A DNA stretch of 64,000 nucleotides from Gammaproteobacteria bacterium. Its GTDB lineage: Bacteria; Pseudomonadota; Gammaproteobacteria; DSM-16500. Made by a program: the position numbers and the translations under genes. The stretch is from NCBI GenBank assembly GCA_021156085.1, contig JAJNBC010000004.1:57991-121990 (forward strand). The letters run 5' to 3'. Every line of letters starts with the position of its first letter. Positions within the stretch are counted from its first letter, which is position 1. Of this stretch, positions 1-9,159 are shown piece after piece. The notes under the pieces were generated by a model. The model had not been told where the DNA came from, searched no databases, and was given only the letters and a program-made list of their open reading frames with translations.

Positions 1-1152
1 ACGAATGCCTAGTTTATGAAATACATCAATGTTTTTTATAATTTCTAAAGATTGTTCTGCTGTTTTTCCATAACCGATGCCTGGATCAAAAATCAATCGA
101 GAAGGATTTATGCGCGCTTTTTCTAATTCCTTGAGACGTTGCTCGGCCCATTGATAAACACACTGAGTCGGGTCTTGGTTTAAAGGTAAATAATGATTCT
201 TATTCACCGGGATGCCTAAATGATGCATGAAAACAACATCACATCGATGTGAATTAATTACTTGATGCATGGCAGGATCTTCCAATCCGCTGACATCATT
301 GATCCAGTCAACGCCGAGTGCTAATGCTTTTTCAGCAACGAGAGCATGACGTGTGTCAACGCTGATTTTTGGAGAGACGAGCCAGTTTGTTTTTTTAGCG
401 AATGTTTGAGTTAAAAGAGGGGCTAAGCGTTTCCATTCTTCCTCAGGCGTTAACGGCGTTGCATTAGGCCCTGTTGCTTCTGCACCAAAATCGAGGATAT
501 CTGCACCAGCCGTCACCAAATTATGTATTTTCTTCCAGGCGCTGTCTTCATTATTTAATAATCCATCCGATGAAAAAGAATCAGGTGTAAGATTGATAAT
601 ACCGACCCATTGCGGTGTATCAATGCGCTGCGGAATTTGTTGAGTACGTAAGGGTGCTGTGCCGGTGAATCGTGAGCCCCATTGCATTGTAAGTTCATTA
701 GCTGTTTTTCCTTGCATTGTTCCTGGTAAAGGGTAACGCCAGCGCGGTGCTACATCAGCTAGTGGCCATAGTGCAAAAGGTCTTTCATGCAAATGTTCAT
801 GAGGAATATGGAGTCCATTACCGTAGAGGATGAGATCATCCCACGCAAGTAAATCAATATCAATAACACGTGGCCCCCAATGTTCTTTAACAGCATTGGA
901 TAGGCGTTTTTCAATTTGTTTAGTTTGTTTTAGTAATTCTAAAGGAGTTAATTGCGTTTCGCAGCGCAATGCTAAATTAAGGTAAGGCTTATCCCACTCA
1001 GCCGGTGCATTTTTAGGTAAAAGGGCATCAGAAATATAAACAGGCGATACCTGCAATATAGAAAGGCGGTCTATTTTTTTTATTAAATAAAACGCTTGAC
1101 GCAAATTAGCTAAGCGGTCCCCGATATTCGTCCCCAGACCCAAAATGACCAA
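1..1152 (-). CDS. folKP: Bifunctional HPPK / dihydropteroate synthase, C-terminus cut by window edge
   Basis: This is one open frame that I translated by hand; it runs off the left edge with 384 codons visible. The N-terminal ~160 residues are 6-hydroxymethyl-dihydropterin pyrophosphokinase (start VILGLGTNIGDR, then WGPRVIDIDLL). From about residue 180 it continues as dihydropteroate synthase (IINLTPDSFSSDG, later the DPGIGYGKT loop), the sulfonamide target. The pteridine-site segment reads DFGAEATGPNAT rather than the usual DIGGESTRPG. The start is a TTG immediately after the folB stop, with GGAG eight bases upstream inside folB. FolK-FolP fusions are known in several intracellular gammaproteobacteria. 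Together with folB it makes consecutive steps of folate synthesis in the cytoplasm. Confidence 0.93.
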   Translation of the reverse strand, partial: MVILGLGTNIGDRLANLRQAFYLIKKIDRLSILQVSPVYISDALLPKNAPAEWDKPYLNLALRCETQLTPLELLKQTKQIEKRLSNAVKEHWGPRVIDIDLLAWDDLILYGNGLHIPHEHLHERPFALWPLADVAPRWRYPLPGTMQGKTANELTMQWGSRFTGTAPLRTQQIPQRIDTPQWVGIINLTPDSFSSDGLLNNEDSAWKKIHNLVTAGADILDFGAEATGPNATPLTPEEEWKRLAPLLTQTFAKKTNWLVSPKISVDTRHALVAEKALALGVDWINDVSGLEDPAMHQVINSHRCDVVFMHHLGIPVNKNHYLPLNQDPTQCVYQWAEQRLKELEKARINPSRLIFDPGIGYGKTAEQSLEIIKNIDVFHKLGIR

Positions 1153-1524
1153 TTAGTTGTCTCCATAAGAAAAACTCGCACCTGCGAGCGCGAAGCCGGT
1201 TGATAAGCAGGGTTTTTTTGTTACACAAACTTGAATAGAGAGTGAGGCGTCAAAGGTGCGCTTTACTAATTGATAAATTTCATGGGCCAAATGCTCCAAC
1301 AAGCAAAATGATTGGGGCACAATATGCGTCATTATTTTTTGAGTTAACATATCGTAACAATAAGTCTCATTAAGTTGATCTGTCCTACAAGCCTGGGGGG
1401 GCACGGGAAAATCAATATCAATATCTACTTTGACAATTTGTGGTTTTAAACGCTCTGTTTCTGAGGCACCTAAGGACAAGCTTAGCTCAAGTTGATGTAA
1501 GGAAATACGCGCATGCTTTTTCAT
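1153..1524 (-). CDS. folB: Dihydroneopterin aldolase
   Basis: FolB converts 7,8-dihydroneopterin to 6-hydroxymethyl-dihydropterin, the substrate of the FolK domain encoded directly downstream. The 123-residue length is normal. Visible family features are the YDML segment in the middle, LLEHLAHEI with its conserved Glu, and a Lys-Pro near the C-terminus (VTKKPCL) where the catalytic lysine is expected. It starts at an ATG and ends in TAA; the next codon in the same frame is the TTG start of folKP, so the two genes are separated by nothing but the stop codon. Confidence 0.88.
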   Translation of the reverse strand: MKKHARISLHQLELSLSLGASETERLKPQIVKVDIDIDFPVPPQACRTDQLNETYCYDMLTQKIMTHIVPQSFCLLEHLAHEIYQLVKRTFDASLSIQVCVTKKPCLSTGFALAGASFSYGDN

Positions 1525-1572
1525 ATAAAAATTAACCTTAGAATGAGATTCAGCGCTATTCTAATTAGCATT

Positions 1573-3054
1573 TTAGTTATTGTCATCTTTAATGCGATAA
1601 AAAGTAGCTATTACTGCGGGCGTTGCAGGGTTATCCGGAAGAGTTTCCCCTAATAAATAAGTTTGGTTATTGATAGATAAGAAATCATTTTGAAATTCTG
1701 GGTTCTCGAAATTGCCGAACAATCGAATGGGATGTCCATCTTCTAATTCAAGATGCATGAGCTTAGGTTGAGCTAATTCTTGTAGCGAATTAATTTTAGT
1801 CCAATAAAAGCTGGAGAAATAATCTTTAGGGTCTGAAAAAATAAGATAATAGGTTCCTTCTGTTGAAGAAGCGGAAGGGGATAAAAACATAGCACTCTTA
1901 AGTTTTTGATTATCAGGATGCTCCGCCGATGTAAAGAGATCGGGGGTAAAAGAAGTCATCGCATCAGAAATCTTATTATTTAGCACCAAGGTGTTGGTTG
2001 CTTCATCTATGCTAAGTTCAGCATAGCCTTGATCATTGGATTTTTCTGATAAAGTAGAGTAGCCTTCCGTATCAATAGATTCAACCTTTGCAAAACGCAC
2101 CATCATTTTTCCTAAGCCTTCTACTAAGATAAATTCGTTAGTGAGGAGTGATTCAGAGGGAGGAGATAAGGATTTCCATTCTAAGCCTTTTTTATTCACT
2201 TCACCGACCAAAAAAGTCTCTTTCATTTTATAGGTATTCTCTTCTATTTTAGTATAGCCATTGAATAACAAGAATTTGTCTTGATAAGCATACAAGATAC
2301 TGTTTGAGCCATCTAAGAATACATCTTCGTTATTATAGTGAGCAATACGAGGAGCCGAACTCGTATTGCTTAGATGCCAATTTCCGTTCGGTCTTAAATC
2401 TTTATAATAGATTTTTCCGTCGTCTCCCAAAGCAATTAAAATAGGGTAATCTTTGCTGTTTCCACTTACCAAGTTCATTATTTCTTTTGAGGAAATAATA
2501 TTCGAAGCTTCTTTGTCAACTGACCATTGCTTACCGTCTGGGCTGGTTAAAATAACAGGCTTTAAGCTCATAGGTTGCTGATAATTTATATCAGAGAAAA
2601 AAGATAAAGAGCCTAGCGCATAAAAAGATTTACAACTCGCTACCCAGCTAATTTTCTGTAAGGTGAAGATTATTTTTTTAGCGCCCTCTTGTCTTTCTTT
2701 GAGCGTATTTATTAATTCTTCTCTTGTAATATTCTTAGGTCGTAAATCAAAAAATTGTTCATTTGTGATAGTGTTTGAAGAGTTTAGGCCTTCTGGTTCT
2801 GTGAGATATAATTTTGCAAAGCTTTCTGATTGGTTAGGAGCATACGGATTATATATGTTTGGAGAATAAACAAGAATGGCAGGCTTTCCGTGAGGATAAC
2901 CCATAATAGCATGGAAGTCGCTATGATCATTAAAAAACGAAGAGCGATCCCAAGACCAAGATAAGGTCAGCCCGGGGGTCACTTTAAGTGCAAATGAATC
3001 TATACAGAAAAAAGCTAAAATTAACAAATTAGTAAATAAAATAACTTTTTTCAT
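1573..3054 (-). CDS. Orphan secreted protein, 493 aa
   Basis: I do not recognise a family. The N-terminus is a clear Sec signal peptide: MKK, a hydrophobic stretch to about residue 20, then a likely cleavage around SFA-LK. No later membrane segment is visible. The body is rich in aromatic and beta-prone residues with repeated short pieces such as ILIALGDDGKIYYKD, FLLFNGY and YLLGE, which would fit a beta-propeller-like exported protein; that is inference. It is transcribed away from the suf operon and is separated from folB by 48 bases, so it could be cotranscribed with folB-folKP. Cysteines are almost absent from the mature part. Confidence 0.75.
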   Translation of the reverse strand: MKKVILFTNLLILAFFCIDSFALKVTPGLTLSWSWDRSSFFNDHSDFHAIMGYPHGKPAILVYSPNIYNPYAPNQSESFAKLYLTEPEGLNSSNTITNEQFFDLRPKNITREELINTLKERQEGAKKIIFTLQKISWVASCKSFYALGSLSFFSDINYQQPMSLKPVILTSPDGKQWSVDKEASNIISSKEIMNLVSGNSKDYPILIALGDDGKIYYKDLRPNGNWHLSNTSSAPRIAHYNNEDVFLDGSNSILYAYQDKFLLFNGYTKIEENTYKMKETFLVGEVNKKGLEWKSLSPPSESLLTNEFILVEGLGKMMVRFAKVESIDTEGYSTLSEKSNDQGYAELSIDEATNTLVLNNKISDAMTSFTPDLFTSAEHPDNQKLKSAMFLSPSASSTEGTYYLIFSDPKDYFSSFYWTKINSLQELAQPKLMHLELEDGHPIRLFGNFENPEFQNDFLSINNQTYLLGETLPDNPATPAVIATFYRIKDDNN

Positions 3055-3135
3055 TTTAAATTAGCCTGTTTAGAAAAATTTTGTCCAAATATGTATCATA
3101 TTTTGCTCTAGGTTGTCTACCTAAAGACTAAACAA

Positions 3136-3166
3136 TTGCAGTAAATAGTACAGATATGGTACTGTA
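3136..3166 (+). promoter_or_regulatory. Promoter with overlapping palindrome, suf operon
   Basis: TTGCAG (3136-3141) and TACTGT (3160-3165) are separated by 18 bases and fit a sigma-70 promoter 32 bases before the regulator gene. The inverted repeat TACAG (3149-3153) / CTGTA (3162-3166), with an 8-base centre, lies over the spacer and -10. A repressor bound here would block RNA polymerase. The first gene of the operon encodes an Rrf2 regulator, so autorepression is the simple reading. The sequence does not match the E. coli IscR type 1 site closely. Confidence 0.5.
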
Positions 3167-3196
3167 TTACCCCCAAGTATTTTAACTAGGGTAGCT

Positions 3197-3661
3197 ATGC
3201 TACGAATAAGCAAATTAACTGATTATGCCATCATTATTCTCATTCGCTTAGCGCTTAATGCACAACGTATAGTAAGCGCAGCGGGGATTGCAGAAGAAGT
3301 TCACTTAGCTCTGCCCACTGTTAGTAAGATATTGAAAATATTGGCAGAAGCAAAATTAGTTATATCGTTTCGTGGCCCAGGCGGCGGATATCAATTGGCA
3401 AAAAATGCGACAGAGACGACGATAGCGGAGGTGGTGTTAGTTATGGAAGGGAAGTTGGCGATGACAGAATGTTGTGCGCCTATCAATGACTGTGACCTTG
3501 ATTCTCTGTGCGCTGTTAAAGAAAATTGGCAGGTCATTAATAAAATGATTTTTTCTGTATTAGCAGGGTTTACGTTGCATGATATGATTCGCCCCCTAGA
3601 AAAAAGCTCGATGAAATTACGCGGGATTCCAGTGACAGTACAAGGTATTGGACATGACTAA
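3197..3661 (+). CDS. Rrf2-family iron-sulfur regulator of the suf operon
   Basis: This 154-residue DNA-binding protein has the Rrf2/IscR winged helix at residues 1-70 (start [12 protein letters not shown], wing [12 protein letters not shown]). Residues 92-105 hold four cysteines; Cys93, Cys99 and Cys105 have the C-X5-C-X5-C spacing of the cluster ligands in IscR. It therefore probably senses [2Fe-2S] status and controls the operon it heads. It matches the type of SUF-specific Rrf2 regulators found beside sufB in gammaproteobacteria. Its stop overlaps the sufB start by 8 bases. A palindrome over its promoter is the likely target. Confidence 0.88.
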   Translation: MLRISKLTDYAIIILIRLALNAQRIVSAAGIAEEVHLALPTVSKILKILAEAKLVISFRGPGGGYQLAKNATETTIAEVVLVMEGKLAMTECCAPINDCDLDSLCAVKENWQVINKMIFSVLAGFTLHDMIRPLEKSSMKLRGIPVTVQGIGHD

Positions 3662-5096
3662 TCAATATTTAAAACAAATAGTAAATAAAAATTACCAATA
3701 CGGTTTTGTGACTGCAATTGAATCCGATACGTTTGCCCCTGGATTATCAGAAGAAGTAATTCATCACATTTCTAAACTTAAAAATGAACCTGAATTTATG
3801 TTGCAATGGCGCTTGCGTGCTTATCAATATTGGTTAACTTTGTCGCCGCCAAGGTGGGCACATGTAAATTTTCCTAACATTGACTATCAAAATATTATTT
3901 ATTATTCGGCCCCTAGAGTAAAAAAAGATGGGCCTGCTAGTTTAGAAGAAGTGGATCCTAAGTTATTGGAGACGTATAAAAAATTAGGGATACCTTTGCA
4001 TGAACAAGGCCGCTTGGCGGGGGTAGCTGTTGATGCGGTATTTGATAGTGTGTCTGTGGCTACCACATTTAAAGCTAAATTGGCTGAAGCAGGTGTCATC
4101 TTTTGTTCTTTTTCTGAAGCAGTCCAAGAATACCCTGCGCTAGTAGAAAAGTATTTAGGGACCGTTGTTCCTTATCGCGATAATTTTTTTGCTGCTTTAA
4201 ATTCAGCTGTATTTAGCGATGGCTCTTTTGTCTATATACCTAAAGGAGTGCGCTGTCCCATGGAGCTATCAACGTATTTTCGTATTAATGCGGCTAATAC
4301 CGGCCAATTTGAACGTACTTTAATTATTGCAGACGCAGACAGTCACGTTAGTTATTTAGAAGGCTGTACTGCGCCAATGCGCGATGAAAATCAATTACAT
4401 GCAGCTGTTGTTGAGTTAGTGGCGCTGGAGAATGCAGAAATTAAATATTCTACGGTGCAAAATTGGTATCCCGGTGATGAAGAAGGTCGCGGCGGAATTT
4501 ATAATTTTGTCACTAAACGCGGTGCTTGCCGCGGCAAGCATGCAAAAATTTCTTGGACTCAAATCGAAACAGGATCGGCTATTACGTGGAAATATCCCAG
4601 TGTGATTTTGCAAGGAGATGATTCGATCGGTGAATTTTATTCAGTAGCATTAACGAATCATCATCAACAAGCGGATACAGGCACTAAAATGATTCATATA
4701 GGTAAAAACACGCGTAGCACTATTATTTCAAAAGGAATTTCCGCAGGGTTTGGTCAAAATACGTATCGAGGATTAGTGCGCGTCTTGCCACAGGCGTTAT
4801 ATGCACGTAATTATACGCAATGTGAATCATTGTTATTGAGTGCTACTTGTGGTGCGCATACTTTCCCTTACATTGAAGTGAAAAATCCCACCTCTCAAAT
4901 TGAACATGAAGCATATACTTCAAAAATTGGTGCTGACCAATTATTTTATTGCCGCCAGCGTGGATTAAGCATCGAAGATGCTATTTCCATGATCGTGAAT
5001 GGTTTCTGCAAGCGTGTATTTAATGAATTACCGATGGAATTTGCTGTTGAAGCTCAAAAATTATTAGAAGTTAGTTTAGAGGGGAGTGTTGGCTAA
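3654..5096 (+). CDS. sufB: Fe-S scaffold subunit SufB
   Basis: SufB forms the SufBC2D scaffold on which Fe-S clusters are built. Length is 480 residues from the ATG at 3654. That start is preferred over an in-frame TTG at 3648 because AAGG lies eight bases upstream of the ATG. The C-terminal core is highly conserved: [20 protein letters not shown] contains the cysteine equivalent to E. coli Cys405, followed by [10 protein letters not shown] with its conserved Glu, and [16 protein letters not shown]. It overlaps the regulator gene at the 5' end and the sufC start at the 3' end (TAATG), indicating translational coupling. Confidence 0.97.
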   Translation: MTNQYLKQIVNKNYQYGFVTAIESDTFAPGLSEEVIHHISKLKNEPEFMLQWRLRAYQYWLTLSPPRWAHVNFPNIDYQNIIYYSAPRVKKDGPASLEEVDPKLLETYKKLGIPLHEQGRLAGVAVDAVFDSVSVATTFKAKLAEAGVIFCSFSEAVQEYPALVEKYLGTVVPYRDNFFAALNSAVFSDGSFVYIPKGVRCPMELSTYFRINAANTGQFERTLIIADADSHVSYLEGCTAPMRDENQLHAAVVELVALENAEIKYSTVQNWYPGDEEGRGGIYNFVTKRGACRGKHAKISWTQIETGSAITWKYPSVILQGDDSIGEFYSVALTNHHQQADTGTKMIHIGKNTRSTIISKGISAGFGQNTYRGLVRVLPQALYARNYTQCESLLLSATCGAHTFPYIEVKNPTSQIEHEAYTSKIGADQLFYCRQRGLSIEDAISMIVNGFCKRVFNELPMEFAVEAQKLLEVSLEGSVG

Positions 5097-5857
5097 TGCT
5101 AATTATCAAAAATTTACATGCATCTATTCGGGATGAAAAACAAAAAACAAAAAAAATACTATGCGGTATTGATTTGCACGTTAAATCAGGGGAAGTTCAC
5201 GCTATTATGGGGCCCAATGGCTCAGGCAAAAGTACGCTGGCAAATATACTGGCAGGGCAAAAAGAGTATGAAGTGACTCAAGGTGAAGCGTGGTTAGATG
5301 GGAAAAATTTAATGGATTTGGAGCCTGAATCTCGTGCAGCTGCCGGTTTATTTCTGGCATTTCAATACCCGGTGGAAATTCCAGGCGTGAATAATATGTA
5401 TTTCTTAAAAGCTGCTGTAAATAGCGTGCGCAAGCATCGTCAGTTACCGCCCTTAGATGCCATGGATTTTTTGACGTTGATAAAAAATAAAATGAAAGAA
5501 ATGGAAATGGATGAAAAATTTTTAAGCCGTGCAGTGAATGAAGGATTTTCAGGCGGTGAAAAGAAATGCAATGAAATATTGCAAATGTTGATGCTGGAGC
5601 CAAAACTCGCCATTTTAGATGAAACGGACTCTGGATTGGATATTGATGCATTGCAAAGAGTTGCGAAAGGTGTAAATAGTCTTCGCGATTTTAAGCGTAG
5701 CATTGTAGTAGTGACGCATTATCAGCGGTTATTAAATTATATTGTGCCAGATGTGGTACATGTGATGATGAAAGGGAAAATTATTAAATCTGGTGGGAAA
5801 GAACTTGCATTGGAATTAGAAGAAAAAGGATATGGTTGGCTGGGGAGCACGGAGTAA
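5096..5857 (+). CDS. sufC: SUF ATPase SufC
   Basis: SufC is a soluble ABC-type ATPase that drives conformational change in SufBC2D. Of 253 residues, the Walker A is GPNGSGKST (about 40-48), the signature is FSGGEKKCNEI, and the Walker B LAILDETDSGLD carries the SufC-specific DETDSGLD pattern. No membrane segment is present, as expected. The start overlaps the sufB stop by one base (TAATG). The sufD start follows two bases after the stop. Confidence 0.97.
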   Translation: MLIIKNLHASIRDEKQKTKKILCGIDLHVKSGEVHAIMGPNGSGKSTLANILAGQKEYEVTQGEAWLDGKNLMDLEPESRAAAGLFLAFQYPVEIPGVNNMYFLKAAVNSVRKHRQLPPLDAMDFLTLIKNKMKEMEMDEKFLSRAVNEGFSGGEKKCNEILQMLMLEPKLAILDETDSGLDIDALQRVAKGVNSLRDFKRSIVVVTHYQRLLNYIVPDVVHVMMKGKIIKSGGKELALELEEKGYGWLGSTE

Positions 5858-5859
5858 AT

Positions 5860-7158
5860 ATGAGTGCAGTATTCAGCACGTCGAGCTGGCTTGAAAATAT
5901 TTTTGATATTACTTCGTCCGTATTTCAGCCGCCTTGGCTGCAAGCTTTTCGCACGCAGCAATTTAAAAAATTTCGTGAGCGTGGTTTGCCTACAATGCAA
6001 GAAGAACGCTGGAAATATACTCCAGTTTCTTATTTGGAAAGAACGAATTTTTCTCTGCCTATTATTTCTAATAAATGGCCGAAAAACTGTTTGGAAGAAA
6101 ATCTTAATTCAATTATTTTACTCGTATTTAACAATGGTCATTTTTCCGAAGAAATGTCTGATCTTCATTTATTACCGCCGGAAGTTATTTTGTCGCCTTT
6201 AAGTGCAGCGCTTCAAGCTCATGAGCATTTAGTCAAACCTTATTTGCTTCAACAATTAGATGGGCAGCGCCATCCTTTCATGTATTTAAATTCGGCTTTT
6301 CTGAACGAAGGCATATTTTTACAAATTCCGAAGAATTGTGTTATTCCTTATCCTATTCATTTTCTATTTTTAAACATCAATCAAAGCTATTTTATGGCTT
6401 CTCCTCGTAATATTATTGTTGCACATGAGAATAGCCAAGTAAAAATTATTGAAGAACACAGAGCATATCAGGCGGAAAATTATTTTATTAATGTAGTGAC
6501 TGAGTTATATACTAATTCTAATGCGCGGGTAGATTATTATAAATTGCAGCGCGAACATCTTACTTCTACTCATATTGCTAATATCAACGTACATCAAAAA
6601 CAAAATAGCTGTGTAAATACCTTTTTAGTAGATTTTGGCAGCCGCTTAGCCCGAGAAGATTTAACGATTAACTTGTATGAACGTAGAGCAACCTGTCATA
6701 TGAAAGGCCTCTATCTTTTAAGGCATGATGATCAACATATTGATAACCATATTTATGTAGATCATGCTGCTGAGAATTGTACTAGTTCAGTGTTATATAA
6801 AGGTATTTTAGATAAGAAATCACAGGCCGTATTTAATAGTAAAGTCTATGCTCATGTAGAAGCGAAGAAAACGCATGCGCAACAAACAAACCATAATCTA
6901 CTGCTATCTTCTAGCGCAGAAGTTAATACAAAGCCTGAATTGGAAATTTATACAGATGATGTGACATGTCTCCATGGTGCCACGGTAGGCCAGGTAAATG
7001 CCGAGGCTTTATTTTATTTGCGTGCCCGAGGCATTGAAAAAGAAGCAGCTCTCAAGTTGTTGGCACACGCATTTATTACAGATGTAATAGAAAAAATAGA
7101 AGATTCTGCAATGAAAAATTACATTCAGAGGCAAGTGAGTCATTATGCAGGTTTATAA
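5860..7158 (+). CDS. sufD: Fe-S scaffold subunit SufD
   Basis: SufD is the SufB paralogue that completes the scaffold and is needed for iron acquisition. The ATG at 5860 gives 432 residues and has GGAG five bases upstream; an in-frame TTG at 5836 would add eight residues and lies inside sufC, so I reject it. The N-terminal half is variable; the conserved C-terminal beta-helix ends with YTDDVTCLHGATVGQV, whose Cys-X-His corresponds to E. coli Cys358/His360 at the SufB-SufD interface. It overlaps the sufS start by 14 bases. Confidence 0.95.
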   Translation: MSAVFSTSSWLENIFDITSSVFQPPWLQAFRTQQFKKFRERGLPTMQEERWKYTPVSYLERTNFSLPIISNKWPKNCLEENLNSIILLVFNNGHFSEEMSDLHLLPPEVILSPLSAALQAHEHLVKPYLLQQLDGQRHPFMYLNSAFLNEGIFLQIPKNCVIPYPIHFLFLNINQSYFMASPRNIIVAHENSQVKIIEEHRAYQAENYFINVVTELYTNSNARVDYYKLQREHLTSTHIANINVHQKQNSCVNTFLVDFGSRLAREDLTINLYERRATCHMKGLYLLRHDDQHIDNHIYVDHAAENCTSSVLYKGILDKKSQAVFNSKVYAHVEAKKTHAQQTNHNLLLSSSAEVNTKPELEIYTDDVTCLHGATVGQVNAEALFYLRARGIEKEAALKLLAHAFITDVIEKIEDSAMKNYIQRQVSHYAGL

Positions 7159-8353
7159 AAAAGATTTTCCCATTTTTTCGCAGACCATTCATGGGAAGCC
7201 ATTAGTTTATTTGGACAGTAGTTCGACCAGCCAAAAACCTAGCTGTGTGATTGAAGCCATTGCGCATTATTACCAACATAATTATGCTAATGTACACCGT
7301 GGTGTTTATGAATTAAGTGAGAGATCAACTCATTTATATGAGAAAACGCGTAAAAAAGTGCAATGGTTCATCAATGCCGCCCATACCCATGAAATCCTTT
7401 TTACACGTGGCACAACGGAAAGTATTAATTTAGTTGCTCAGAGTTACGGACGCACGCATTTTAAGGCGGAGGATGAAATTATTCTTAGTGAGATGGAGCA
7501 TCATTCAAATATTGTGCCATGGTGTATGCTTCAAGAACAGCTGGGGATAAAATTAAAAATCATTCCTGTTTTAGAGACAGGTGAGCTAGATTTATTGGCC
7601 TATGAAAAATTATTTTCATCACGTACTAAAATGGTCGCGATCTCACATGCTTCCAATGTATTGGGTACAATCAATCCATTAAAGAAAATTATTGCAATTG
7701 CTCATGCCGCGAAAGTACCAGTTTTAGTAGATGGCGCTCAAGCATTTCCGCATATGCCTGTGGATATGCAGCTATTGGACTGTGATTTTTATACTTTTTC
7801 GGCGCATAAAGCCTATGGTCCAACAGGAATAGGCATCTTATATGGTAAAACGGCTTTGCTTGAGAAAATGGTGCCTTACCAAGGTGGTGGCTCAATGATT
7901 GAAAAAGTTTCGTTTAAAAAAATAACATATGGTCAATTGCCCTATAAATTTGAAGCCGGCACGCCAAATATGGCAGGCGTTGTGGGGTTTTATGCGGCGC
8001 TTGATTATTTGGAAAAAATGGGCATGAAAGCGATAGTGCAGCATGAACAAGAATTGTTAGCTTATGCCACGTCTAAGCTAAAAGCTATTCCAGGAGTAAG
8101 GTTATTAGGTACCGCGCCCGATAAAGTCGGTGTACTTTCTTTTGTGTTAAATGATATTCATCCACATGATATTGGAACAATTCTAGACCATGAAGGTATT
8201 GCTATTCGTGCAGGGCATCATTGTGCAATGCCATTGATGGAAAAATATCAGATTCCTGCCTGCGTGCGTCTATCGTTTGGTTTGTATAATTCGCGCGAAG
8301 ATGTAGATGCTTTCGTTGCGGGCATGCAAAAAGTCCACGAGGTCTTTAACTAA
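7145..8353 (+). CDS. sufS: Cysteine desulfurase SufS
   Basis: SufS is a PLP enzyme that removes sulfur from L-cysteine and passes it to the scaffold. The 402-residue protein starts in typical style (KDFPIF, then YLDSSSTSQKP). The PLP lysine is Lys222 in SAHKAYGPTG. The persulfide cysteine is Cys360 in RAGHHCAMP, the type II (SufS) context. It lies between sufD and sufU with overlaps at both ends, so all are on one message. The next gene is a SufU, not SufE, so sulfur transfer likely follows the SufS-SufU route. Confidence 0.97.
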   Translation: MQVYKKDFPIFSQTIHGKPLVYLDSSSTSQKPSCVIEAIAHYYQHNYANVHRGVYELSERSTHLYEKTRKKVQWFINAAHTHEILFTRGTTESINLVAQSYGRTHFKAEDEIILSEMEHHSNIVPWCMLQEQLGIKLKIIPVLETGELDLLAYEKLFSSRTKMVAISHASNVLGTINPLKKIIAIAHAAKVPVLVDGAQAFPHMPVDMQLLDCDFYTFSAHKAYGPTGIGILYGKTALLEKMVPYQGGGSMIEKVSFKKITYGQLPYKFEAGTPNMAGVVGFYAALDYLEKMGMKAIVQHEQELLAYATSKLKAIPGVRLLGTAPDKVGVLSFVLNDIHPHDIGTILDHEGIAIRAGHHCAMPLMEKYQIPACVRLSFGLYNSREDVDAFVAGMQKVHEVFN

Positions 8354-8808
8354 TGTCAGAGTTACGTGAGTTATACCAAGAAATTATTATTGATCATGGT
8401 AGGCATCCAAGAAATTTTGGTTTCCTGCCTGAGGCGACTTGTCATCAAGAAGGATTTAATCCTTTATGCGGCGATAAAATTATTTTACATCTTTATGAAA
8501 ATAAAGACGTAGTTGAAGATTTAAAATTTGAAGGAAGTGGCTGTGCGATTTCCATTGCTTCTGCTTCGCTTATGACGGAATGTTTGAAGGGGAAATCAAG
8601 AAATGAAATTGAAGAAATATTTAATTTATTTCATAAATGGGTAACCATGAATGATGTGCCTGATGAGTTCAAAGAAAAATTGGGAAAACTAGAGGTGCTG
8701 GGGGGAGTACGAGAATTTCCTGCGCGAGTTAAATGTGCAACCCTGGCTTGGCATACATTGAAAGCGGCTTTATTAGGTCAGAATCTAAAGTTGGAGGTGG
8801 TGGAATGA
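8353..8808 (+). CDS. sufU: SufU-type sulfur-transfer / scaffold protein
   Basis: This is an IscU-fold protein of 151 residues. The three conserved cysteines and the aspartate are present: Cys39 and Asp41 in NPLCGD, Cys64 in GSGCAIS and Cys128 in RVKCATL. The ~20-residue insertion before the last cysteine (KLGKLEVLGGVREFPA) is characteristic of SufU rather than IscU. SufU is a zinc-dependent sulfurtransferase partner of SufS in many bacteria and replaces SufE. It overlaps sufS by one base and the following A-type carrier by four. Confidence 0.93.
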   Translation: MSELRELYQEIIIDHGRHPRNFGFLPEATCHQEGFNPLCGDKIILHLYENKDVVEDLKFEGSGCAISIASASLMTECLKGKSRNEIEEIFNLFHKWVTMNDVPDEFKEKLGKLEVLGGVREFPARVKCATLAWHTLKAALLGQNLKLEVVE

Positions 8809-9152
8809 GTTTAATTACCTTGACCGATGCGGCAGTGAGCCACATTAAAAATAATTTAGAAAAAAAGAATGATGGCATTGGATTTCGTTTATCCATTAAA
8901 AAAACAGGCTGCTCAGGTTATGCTTATGTGCCATCTATTATTCATAAGGTGATTCCTAATGACTTACATTTTACGGCACAAGAAGGATTGTCTATTTATA
9001 TAGACCGTGAATGGGAGGGTTTTATTAAGGGCACGATCATTGATTATGTTGCTGATAAAAATACAATAGGTTTACCACAAAAAAGGTTAGTCTTTATCAA
9101 TCCAAACGAAAAAAACCGTTGTGGTTGTGGCGAAAGTTTTACTACTGAGTAA
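8805..9152 (+). CDS. sufA: A-type iron-sulfur carrier (SufA/IscA family)
   Basis: This 115-residue HesB/IscA-fold protein accepts Fe-S clusters and delivers them to apoproteins. The three ligand cysteines are Cys36 (KKTGCSGYAY) and Cys106/Cys108 (NRCGCGESF), the standard A-type pattern. The ATG at 8805 is chosen because it overlaps the sufU stop (ATGA), follows a GGAGG-like stretch, and gives family length; an upstream in-frame start at 8733 would add 24 unconserved residues inside sufU. Whether it is SufA or ErpA-like cannot be settled from sequence alone, but its position in the suf operon favours SufA. Confidence 0.9.
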   Translation: MSLITLTDAAVSHIKNNLEKKNDGIGFRLSIKKTGCSGYAYVPSIIHKVIPNDLHFTAQEGLSIYIDREWEGFIKGTIIDYVADKNTIGLPQKRLVFINPNEKNRCGCGESFTTE

Positions 9153-9159
9153 TATCATT

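Noticed and set aside
3648..3653. TTG start for sufB giving two extra residues
   Set aside because: The ATG at 3654 has better ribosome-site spacing (AAGG at eight bases).
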